A program made the translations under genes and the position numbers. Shown here one piece after another: positions 40,289 through 50,463 of a DNA stretch of 64,000 nt. The number at the start of each line of letters is the position of its first letter. The stretch's first letter is position 1. The notes beneath the pieces are model-generated. The model saw only the letters and a program-made list of their open reading frames with translations. It had not been told where the DNA came from and did no database searches. This DNA is from Planctomycetota bacterium (GTDB taxonomy: Bacteria; Planctomycetota; UBA1135; UBA2386). The stretch covers positions 62,001-126,000 of the forward strand of contig JACKIC010000001.1 in the NCBI GenBank assembly GCA_020638655.1. The letters run 5' to 3'.

Positions 40289-40303
40289 GTCCGCGTTGCG
40301 GAC
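40289..40303. promoter_or_regulatory. Palindromic candidate upstream activator site (promoter B, distal)
   Basis: GTCCGCGTTGCGGAC is a perfect palindrome around GTT, with the same outer arms (GTCCG/CGGAC) as the site at 34985. Its centre is 62 bp upstream of the -24 GG, twice the 31-bp distance seen at promoter A. It begins 10 bases after the fusion gene stop, so a terminator role is also possible. Confidence 0.55.
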
Positions 40304-40320
40304 GCGCCGAGCCCCGGACC

Positions 40321-40335
40321 GCCCGCATTCCGAAC
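40321..40335. promoter_or_regulatory. Imperfect copy of the palindrome (promoter B, proximal)
   Basis: GCCCGCATTCCGAAC matches GTCCGGATTCCGGAC at 12 of 15 positions. Its centre is 30 bp upstream of the -24 GG, nearly the same as at promoter A. It is too imperfect to be a terminator hairpin, which favours a protein-binding role. Confidence 0.45.
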
Positions 40336-40357
40336 GCCCCTCGACCCGCGCGGCCCC

Positions 40358-40371
40358 GGCACGGCCGTTGC
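40358..40371 (+). promoter_or_regulatory. Sigma-54 (-24/-12) promoter B
   Basis: GGCACG, four bases, TTGC, the same core and spacing as promoter A. The predicted start is near 40383, about 35 bases before the ATG of the small secreted protein gene. It is directly downstream of the gene for a sigma-54 activator. Confidence 0.78.
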
Positions 40372-40417
40372 CCAGGGGAGTCTCGTTCCAAAGAACCATC
40401 CACCGAACGAGAGACCG

Positions 40418-40999
40418 ATGAACACGATCGCCGCCGCCTGCCTGTTGTCCCTGACCGCCGCCCTTTCCGCTCAGACGCAGACCCTGCGCGGCAAGGTCGA
40501 GGACGTGCAGAACACGCAGAACCAGTTCTTCCTCGACTGCACCAACATCCCCCTGGTCAGCACCGCGCTGAACCTCAACGCCTGGGTCGGCCAACAGGCC
40601 ATCCTGCAGGTCGTCAACGTCGGCACGGCGCAGGCGCCGGTGCTGCGTGTCGACGCCGCCACCGCGACCGCCAAGGTCTTCGACATGGGCAATCTGCGCC
40701 TGGGCCAGACCCATCGCTGGCAGGTCGACGCGCCGGCCGGGTCGTTCGCCTTCATGTTCCTCGACTTCACCGCCAACACGACCTACACGCCGTTCGGCCA
40801 GTACGGCACCTGGCTGCTCGGCCCCGGCGCGGCGACCCTGGCTTCCGGCGTCACGAACGCGCAGAACCAGTTCGAGATCAACTTCACCATGCCATCGATC
40901 CCCGGCCTGCTGGGCACCTCGATGACGGGCCAGGCGCTGGTGAACACCCAGGGCAACTGGTTCTTCGCCAACCCCGACTGCAAGACCATCCAGCAATAG
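40418..40999 (+). CDS. Small secreted protein under a sigma-54 promoter
   Basis: The 193-residue protein has a signal peptide (1-19, AACLLSLTAALSAQ). The mature part is beta-rich with asparagine and threonine (LRGKVEDVQNTQNQFFLDCT, YGTWLLGPGAATLASG) and two cysteines. I do not recognise the family. It sits between the kinase/activator fusion gene and a secreted propeller gene. The promoter and upstream palindromes make it a likely direct target of that activator. Confidence 0.75.
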   Translation: MNTIAAACLLSLTAALSAQTQTLRGKVEDVQNTQNQFFLDCTNIPLVSTALNLNAWVGQQAILQVVNVGTAQAPVLRVDAATATAKVFDMGNLRLGQTHRWQVDAPAGSFAFMFLDFTANTTYTPFGQYGTWLLGPGAATLASGVTNAQNQFEINFTMPSIPGLLGTSMTGQALVNTQGNWFFANPDCKTIQQ

Positions 41000-41013
41000 G
41001 ACCATCCAGCAAT
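40984..41013. repeat. Short 16-bp tandem repeat over a stop codon
   Basis: GACCATCCAGCAAT occurs at 40984 and again 16 bases later, spanning the stop of the small secreted protein gene. It looks like a slippage duplication. Confidence 0.6.
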
Positions 41014-41084
41014 GATGCCTGCTGGCCGCGGCGCTCCGGGCGCCGCGGATCCGCTATCATTCCCGCCCCGCACCGACGATCGCC

Positions 41085-42764
41085 ATGCGCCCCACGTCCC
41101 CCTTCCTGTTCGCCGTCTTCGCGTCGGCGCTGTCCGCACAGTCCCTGACCTTCGCCGAAGGCAACCCCACGGCGCTGCAGATCGTGAGCGTGAGCGAGGC
41201 GGCGCCCAACGGCCCCGCCACGGTGCTGCTGCAGGGCGTCGAGTTGCTGCCGATCGAGATCGCCGCGCGCACCCTCGCGCAGGAGCTCGACCCGACGGTG
41301 AGCCGCCGCGTGGTCCGCAACGGCCTGGCCCGGGTCGAGCTGCCCGGCGGCGGGCGCCTGCTCCGCTACCGGCGCCTCGGCGGCCAGTTCTGGGGCTTCT
41401 TGTGGATCGCCGCCGACGGTGGCGCGCAGGTCGCCCTCGAGGCGCCGGGCACCGGGCCCGGCGCGCTGAACGACCCCTTCGGTGACCGCATCGGCGTCGC
41501 ACCCGACGGCCAACACGCGGTCGTACCGAGCGCCGCGGTCGCCGGCTGCCACGTGCTGCGCCTCGACGGCGGCACGTTCTCGAGCACCGGGCGCATCGAC
41601 CGTTTCGTCGCGACCAGCGACAACGTGTTCCCGACCTCGGTGATGGTCGGCGCCAGCCACGTCTTCCTGCAGACCGACGACGAACACCTGTGGCGCTGCG
41701 CGCTCGCCGACACGGGCACGCCGGTCGACGTCTCGCCGCCCGCGGTCCTGAACGGCGAGTGGAAGGACCAGATGGCGATGTCGCGCGACGGCACGCGGCT
41801 GGTGTTCCTGTACGGACCGCGCGATCAGCAGCGGCTCTGGATGGTCGGCACGACCGGCCCGGCGACGATGCTGCCGCCCCCGCCGAGCAAGTACGAGGAG
41901 CCCGGCTATCTGCCCGAAGACCCCGGCGAACCGGCGATGCTGCTCGACCACACGGGCTCGCGCCTGCTGTTCGTCGACTCGATCGTGCGCGACGAGCTCT
42001 TCCTGCTCGACACCAGCGGCACGCTGCCGACGCTGCAGATCACCGAGGACAACATCTTCCAGCCGTACATCGGCGTGCACATCCTGCCGTTCTTCAGCGA
42101 CCCGCTGAGCGGCTCCAAGCTGACGCTCGCCATCGGCGACGCCGGGCTGATGGACTGGTTCCGCGTCGAGCTGGGCGCGACCGGCGGCACCGTCGTCAAC
42201 CTGACCGCCACCGGCTCGGTGCAGCAGCCCTTCCCGGCCGGCCAGCTCGATCCGCGACAGGCCGCCGACGCGAACGGCACCCTGCTGATCACCGAGCAGA
42301 GCGGCGCCGGGCTGGCGATGCGGCGACTGGACCCCCTCGGCGGCAACTCGGCGGTCGTGCAGCAGAACCTGCTCGCCGCGCCGGTCGCGGGCAGCGCGAC
42401 CGCGGGTCCGGCCGACCTCGTCGTGCGCACCTCCGGCGGTGATCGCCTGTATCGCGGGGACACGGCCAACCTGTTCGCGTCGACCCCGACCGGGGTGTCG
42501 CTGACGCCGCCCGTGCACGGGCCGCTGTTCGCAGCGACCTGGGTGCACCTCGGCAACGGCCTGGGAGTCGTCGCCTACTACCTGCCCGACGGCACCATCA
42601 TCGCCGGCAACCTCGAGCTGGGCGTCGAGCAGCTCTGCGCGACCGCCGCCGGCGGCTTCGTCGTGGTCGGCCCGCAGCTGCGCTACATCGCGCCCGGAAC
42701 CGCCGCCACCATCACGCGGCCCGCGGCGGCCGTGCGCGTGTGCCTGTCCGGCGCGGGGGGCTGA
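41085..42764 (+). CDS. Secreted TolB-like beta-propeller protein
   Basis: The 559-residue protein has a signal peptide (about 5-19, SPFLFAVFASALSAQ). Repeats of the type RDGTRLVFLYGPRDQQRLWM and DHTGSRLLFVDSIVRDELFL are TolB/WD40-like blades. The mature protein should be a propeller; the binding partner is unknown. It precedes carB by 114 bp containing hairpins. Confidence 0.72.
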   Translation: MRPTSPFLFAVFASALSAQSLTFAEGNPTALQIVSVSEAAPNGPATVLLQGVELLPIEIAARTLAQELDPTVSRRVVRNGLARVELPGGGRLLRYRRLGGQFWGFLWIAADGGAQVALEAPGTGPGALNDPFGDRIGVAPDGQHAVVPSAAVAGCHVLRLDGGTFSSTGRIDRFVATSDNVFPTSVMVGASHVFLQTDDEHLWRCALADTGTPVDVSPPAVLNGEWKDQMAMSRDGTRLVFLYGPRDQQRLWMVGTTGPATMLPPPPSKYEEPGYLPEDPGEPAMLLDHTGSRLLFVDSIVRDELFLLDTSGTLPTLQITEDNIFQPYIGVHILPFFSDPLSGSKLTLAIGDAGLMDWFRVELGATGGTVVNLTATGSVQQPFPAGQLDPRQAADANGTLLITEQSGAGLAMRRLDPLGGNSAVVQQNLLAAPVAGSATAGPADLVVRTSGGDRLYRGDTANLFASTPTGVSLTPPVHGPLFAATWVHLGNGLGVVAYYLPDGTIIAGNLELGVEQLCATAAGGFVVVGPQLRYIAPGTAATITRPAAAVRVCLSGAGG

Positions 42765-42798
42765 GCACAGCGGCGGGGCCAGGGGCGCGGCGGACGCT

Positions 42799-42854
42799 TG
42801 TGGAGAACGTTCCACAGGCATTGTGGGGCCTTTTCTCCTCGCCACGGTGGCCCC
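42799..42854 (+). promoter_or_regulatory. Paired hairpins in the carB leader
   Basis: TGTGGA (42799-42804) pairs with TCCACA (42811-42816). GGGGCC (42825-42830) pairs with GGCCCC (42849-42854), with TTTT in the loop. They lie 24-80 bases before the carB ATG. They may terminate the previous gene or act as a leader control; neither is shown. Confidence 0.35.
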
Positions 42855-42878
42855 TCTCCGCTGTAATCCTCGCCCCAA

Positions 42879-46145
<3,267 letters not shown>

Positions 46146-46189
46146 CCTGACGCCCCGCGACCCTGCGGCGCGCTACGCTGGCCCGCCAC

Positions 46190-46819
46190 ATGCTGCTCGT
46201 CGAGTTCCTCGCCAGCCTACGGGATCCCGGACGCGTGGCCGTGCTTCGGCAGACGCCGGCGCCGACGCCGGAGCTGGCCGCGCAGCTACGGGCGCTCGAC
46301 GCCGACGAACGGTGCCTGTTCCCCGGGCTGCCCGACCTGGACATGAACGCAGCGATCTGGAGCACCACCGTGCTCTATTCGGCGTGCTCGCTGTACGCGC
46401 ACCGCGATCTCGGCGTCGAGGAGATCGGCAGGCGCCTCGACGCGCCGTGCCCTTCGTCGCCGCGCGCCGCCGCGACGCACTATTCGGTCGACCTCACCAT
46501 GCGCCACCTGCCCGACCTCGTGCTGCTCGCCCGCGGCATCGCGCCCGGTGACCCGCTGCTCGCGGCCTTGCGCAGGATCGGCGCCGCCTGGCCCCTGTCG
46601 AGCGTCGGCATGAGCGGGCTCGGCGCCGTGGACGCCGCGCCAGTGTGCGCCAATGGGGCCTTGCTGCAGCACTACGTCGACCGCATCCTGCTGCACCGGG
46701 ACCGCAGCCGCGCGAGCGACCCGCGGGTGGCCGAAGCGATCGAAGCCGCGGTCGGGGACCACCGCGAGCTCGCGGCCGCAGTGCTGCCGGGCACCCAAGA
46801 CGAGAGGGACGCCAGATGA
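46190..46819 (+). CDS. First protein of a MoxR/vWA/beta-propeller ternary system
   Basis: The 209-residue protein is helical with no membrane segment or signal. Readable features are DMNAAIWSTTVLYSACSLYA and THYSVDLTMRHLPDLVLLAR. I do not recognise a catalytic motif. Position is the main evidence: its stop overlaps the MoxR ATPase start (ATGA), and uncharacterised helical proteins occupy this slot in bpX-type ternary systems. It may be an adaptor. Confidence 0.65.
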   Translation: MLLVEFLASLRDPGRVAVLRQTPAPTPELAAQLRALDADERCLFPGLPDLDMNAAIWSTTVLYSACSLYAHRDLGVEEIGRRLDAPCPSSPRAAATHYSVDLTMRHLPDLVLLARGIAPGDPLLAALRRIGAAWPLSSVGMSGLGAVDAAPVCANGALLQHYVDRILLHRDRSRASDPRVAEAIEAAVGDHRELAAAVLPGTQDERDAR

Positions 46820-47967
46820 CCGCCAGACTCACCGAAGCCCTGCCGATCGCCTGCGAACTTCGCAAGCGGGTGCTCGACCCGTTGCGCCGCATGTTCATCG
46901 GCAAGGACGAGATCATCGACGTGCTCGGCGTCTGCCTGGCCGCATCCGAACACGCGTTCCTGCTCGGCCCGCCCGGAACGGCCAAGAGCGCGATCGTCAA
47001 CGAGCTGGCCCGGCGCATCGACGGCACCACCTTCGGCTACCTCCTGACACGATTCACCGAGCCGAGCGAGCTGTTCGGCCCCTGGGACCTGCGCCGCCTT
47101 CGCGACGGTGAGCTCGTCACCAACACGGCGGGCATGCTGCCCGAAGCGTCGCTCGTGTTCCTCGACGAGCTGCTTAACGCCAACAGCGCGATCCTCAACA
47201 GCCTGCTCACGGCCCTCAACGAGCGCGTCTTCCGCCGCGGGCGCGAGACCGGCCACCTGCCCCTGCTGATGGTGGTAGGCGCGAGCAATCACCTGCCCGA
47301 AGACGACGCGCTCGGCGCCCTGTTCGACCGCTTCCTGCTGCGCGTCACGTGCAACAACGTGCCTGACGACCGGCTCGGCGAAGTCCTGCACGCCGGCTGG
47401 CGACTGGAGACTCCCCAGGCGACCAACGAGCCCCGCCTGCCCGCGGAGTCGGTACGCATCGTGCACCGCGCGCTCAGCGAGGTCGGATTGCAGGCCGTGC
47501 ACGCCGATCTGACCACGCTCGTACACCGGCTGCGACGCGCAGGCATCGCGGTCTCCGACCGGCGCGCGGTGAAGCTGCAACGCCTCGTGGCCGCCAGCGC
47601 CCTGCTGTGCGGCCGATCGGCGGCGGCGCGCAGCGACCTGTGGGTGTTCAAGCACATCTGGGACGCCGACGAGCAGCGCGAAGTGCTGCAGAGCCTGGTC
47701 GGCGACGCGATCGGCACGGCAGGCGACGAACCGGATGCGCATCCCGCGGCGCGAAACCCCGACCGACCGGATCCCGAGGTGATCGCGCGCGACCTGCACG
47801 CCCTCGAGCTGCAGGTCACCACCGGCGACCTGCAGGCCGTCGACCGCGCCCGGACCCAGGACCGGCTGCGCGCGCTGCAGTCGCGCCTGGAGTGGGTCGC
47901 GGACGCGACCGCCCGCGACTTCCTGCAACAGCGCACGGAGGCGCTGTGGAATCGCCTGCTGGACTGA
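46816..47967 (+). CDS. MoxR-family AAA+ ATPase (ternary system)
   Basis: The 383-residue protein has Walker A GPPGTAKS, Walker B LVFLDELLN, and the MoxR signatures FTEPSELFGPWDL and NERVFRRGRE. A C-terminal helical lid follows. MoxR ATPases remodel or load partners, usually with a vWA protein; here a vWA-like protein lies two genes downstream. Its start overlaps the preceding gene by ATGA, and the next gene starts 22 bases inside its 3' end. All five genes of the locus are therefore closely coupled. Confidence 0.92.
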   Translation: MTARLTEALPIACELRKRVLDPLRRMFIGKDEIIDVLGVCLAASEHAFLLGPPGTAKSAIVNELARRIDGTTFGYLLTRFTEPSELFGPWDLRRLRDGELVTNTAGMLPEASLVFLDELLNANSAILNSLLTALNERVFRRGRETGHLPLLMVVGASNHLPEDDALGALFDRFLLRVTCNNVPDDRLGEVLHAGWRLETPQATNEPRLPAESVRIVHRALSEVGLQAVHADLTTLVHRLRRAGIAVSDRRAVKLQRLVAASALLCGRSAAARSDLWVFKHIWDADEQREVLQSLVGDAIGTAGDEPDAHPAARNPDRPDPEVIARDLHALELQVTTGDLQAVDRARTQDRLRALQSRLEWVADATARDFLQQRTEALWNRLLD

Positions 47968-48689
47968 AGCACGCGCCGTGGGCCGCGCGCCTGCCTCGCA
48001 CCGCCGCGTCGTGGCTGGTGGGCTTGCGCGACCACCCGGACGTCGAAGTGCTCGTGCTCACCGACGCGATCTGGCTGCGTGCGCAGCGGCGCGACGACGA
48101 CCTGGACCGGGCGGTGGCGGCGATCCCGGACGCCGAGCGCTTCGGCGTCGACGAAGACGGTGACTGTCGCCTCCCGCAGCGCCACATCCCCGTGGCCCAC
48201 GTGCCAGGGGGCTCCTGGACGAACCTGCGCGAACTCTGTGTGCCCGAGGCGCCGCGCGCGGCGTTGCCTGCCGAGGCACCAGCCGCCGCCGCCCTGCGAC
48301 TGGAGCGCGGCGGTGACGCGAGCGGCGCCAACGTGCTGATCGTACGGTTCGCGGCGTTGGCCCGGTGGGTGAGCACGGCTGCCGCGGTGCGTTGCCGACC
48401 GCTGCGCTTCGCGGCAGATGCGCACGGCAACGCACTCGTGCACGGCGCCCCGGTCGCGCCGCTGCCCGGCGCGGCGGCGTTCGAACAGCACGGCGTCGCC
48501 GTGCCGCTCGGCTGGCGCCTGCAGCCGCAGCTGCCGCCGCAGCTTGTCGCCACCAGGCTTCGGCTGCGCGCCGGCGATCTGGCCCTGTTCGACGATCGCG
48601 GTCGCTGCACGCTCGTGCGCGACGAACAGTTCGCCGCGGTGACGCGCGGCGCGATCCAGGCGACTGCGGCGAGGTGCCACGATGGCTGA
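47946..48689 (+). CDS. bpX-type ternary system protein
   Basis: The 247-residue protein from GTG 47946 (the only start before the conserved-looking LKHAPWAARLPRTAASWLVG) has an alpha/beta first part. A second part reads LRFAADAHGNALVHGAPVAP, LPGAAAFEQHGVAVPLGW. This pattern is like the bpX domains described for MoxR-vWA-beta-propeller systems, but I cannot assign a bpX number with confidence. It overlaps both neighbours (22 and 8 bases). Confidence 0.65.
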   Translation: MESPAGLKHAPWAARLPRTAASWLVGLRDHPDVEVLVLTDAIWLRAQRRDDDLDRAVAAIPDAERFGVDEDGDCRLPQRHIPVAHVPGGSWTNLRELCVPEAPRAALPAEAPAAAALRLERGGDASGANVLIVRFAALARWVSTAAAVRCRPLRFAADAHGNALVHGAPVAPLPGAAAFEQHGVAVPLGWRLQPQLPPQLVATRLRLRAGDLALFDDRGRCTLVRDEQFAAVTRGAIQATAARCHDG

Positions 48690-50463
48690 GCGCCTGCCGT
48701 CGGCGATCGAATGCGCGCGCCTGTACCTGGCGCCACCTTCGGGCGCGTTCTGGGGCTGGAGCAACGATGGTTCGGCCATCGAGTACGGCGCCCACACCCT
48801 GCTGCTGCGCGAGGAGCTGCAGGCCTATCTACAGCACCGGCTCGGCGCGATGGTCGGAATGCCGCCGCTGCATGCCATCGCGTTCCTGATGCTCCTGCTG
48901 CGCAATTCCGACAGCGCGCCCGAGCTCGCCGGCGTCGATCTGCCAGTCGTCGAGCCGCTCTGGCAGCATGCATCCCGTGTGCCCCAGCTGCGCCGCGCCC
49001 TGCTCGACTGCGCGTTGCAGACCGCGCCGCGCACCACGCCGGAGTTCGCGCGCAACGTCGGCCTCGCGCTCGCCGCGCCGCTGCCGGAGTACGTGCTCGT
49101 GATGCGCGAACATGCCCCTGCCAACTTCGCCCAGATCGCCGAGTGGCTGAAGCAGGGGCTGCACGACCTGACGATCGAGCGACTCGAGATGCTGGCCGCG
49201 ACCGGGTTGCAGGATCCGCCCGACCCCGCCGCCCTCGAGCCGTTGCCCGAGAACCCCGGACTGCTGCTGCAAGAACTCCAGCGCGACGACGAATTCTGCA
49301 GCCTGGCCAGCAGCGCACGCGCCGCGATGGCGGCGCTGCGCCTGCCGCGCCGACTGCAACAACACACCGAACACGCCGCCGGCGGGGTCGCCGGCATCAG
49401 CAACCGCGGCCCGCTCGATCGCCTGCTGCCGAGCGAACTGGCGCACGACCCCGACGTGCTCGCGATCCGCATCGCCACCCACGAAGCGCTCTACGTGCAG
49501 AGCGAGCCCCCGTCGGACGAACCTCGGCCGCACCGGCGCATCCTGCTCGACATCGGCGTGCGCATGTGGGGCACGCCGCGCGTACTCGGGGTCGCCGTCG
49601 CGATGGCGCTGCGAGCACTTGCCGCCGAACAGGCCTTGGTGACGATCCAGACCGACATCGGCGCGAGTCGCCAGGACGTCAATCTCGCGACCCGAGACGG
49701 CATCCGCGACCAGCTCGTGCGGCAGAGTCGTCGCCTCGACTGTCGCGGCACCTTGGCGGAGTTCCTCGCTGGCGACGAGACGACGAGCGGAACGCACCAC
49801 CACGAGCCGATCGTCGTGACGAGCAGCGACAGCGCGAACGACCCCGACTTCCGCCGCCACTTCGCCCCCGGTCAATGGGACCGAGCCTTCGTGGTGGCGC
49901 TCGACGAACACGGCGAATGCTGCCTGTGGCGCGTGAGCCCACGCGGCTGGGAGGTCTGCGCGAGCGCCTGCCTACCGCCGCCGCGGCTTCGCGCTGCGGC
50001 GACACCGCAAGGGACACCGCAGTTCTATCTGTCGTCGCCCGCCCCCCTGCCGCTCGGAAGCCCGCGGCGCCAGGCCAAGGAGGTGACGGCAATCGGCGCG
50101 GCTCGCGGAGAGCTGCATCTTCTGCGCCGCAACAAGAAGATCGTGAGCATCGGCCGCGCCACGCGCAGCAGCATCAAGGTGGTGCTCCGCGCGACCCGCC
50201 AGCAAGCCGCCCACTGGTTGCGTCTGGCACCTGCGCTTCGGCCCGGCCTGGCCCTGTACGCAGTGGAGATCGGCCCCGAGTGGATCGCCTACTACGACGC
50301 GCGCGGTCTGTTGCACTTCGTGCCGCGTGACGGCACCGACCCCGAACTGAGCATCACGATCACCGAAGGCATGGAGGTCGAGGGCTGGACGAGCTTGGGT
50401 GATTGCGTGCGCGGGGAAGTCCTGTGGCAGTGGCTCGACCGCGTCGTGAGGTCGATGCCATGA
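48682..50463 (+). CDS. vWA-like protein with degenerate metal site (ternary system)
   Basis: The 593-residue protein has an N-terminal helical domain and a central vWA-like domain beginning HRRILLDIGVRMWGTPRVLG. The usual metal-ion motif DxSxS reads DIGVR, so divalent metal binding is probably lost. The sequence PIVVTSSDSANDPDFRRHFA and the following WDRAFVVALDEHG continue the Rossmann-like fold. The C-terminal 190 residues are beta-rich (WRVSPRGWEVCASA, FYLSSPAPLPLGSP). It follows the pattern of the vWA component that partners MoxR in bpX-type systems. Its stop overlaps the next start by ATGA. Confidence 0.72.
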   Translation: MAERLPSAIECARLYLAPPSGAFWGWSNDGSAIEYGAHTLLLREELQAYLQHRLGAMVGMPPLHAIAFLMLLLRNSDSAPELAGVDLPVVEPLWQHASRVPQLRRALLDCALQTAPRTTPEFARNVGLALAAPLPEYVLVMREHAPANFAQIAEWLKQGLHDLTIERLEMLAATGLQDPPDPAALEPLPENPGLLLQELQRDDEFCSLASSARAAMAALRLPRRLQQHTEHAAGGVAGISNRGPLDRLLPSELAHDPDVLAIRIATHEALYVQSEPPSDEPRPHRRILLDIGVRMWGTPRVLGVAVAMALRALAAEQALVTIQTDIGASRQDVNLATRDGIRDQLVRQSRRLDCRGTLAEFLAGDETTSGTHHHEPIVVTSSDSANDPDFRRHFAPGQWDRAFVVALDEHGECCLWRVSPRGWEVCASACLPPPRLRAAATPQGTPQFYLSSPAPLPLGSPRRQAKEVTAIGAARGELHLLRRNKKIVSIGRATRSSIKVVLRATRQQAAHWLRLAPALRPGLALYAVEIGPEWIAYYDARGLLHFVPRDGTDPELSITITEGMEVEGWTSLGDCVRGEVLWQWLDRVVRSMP

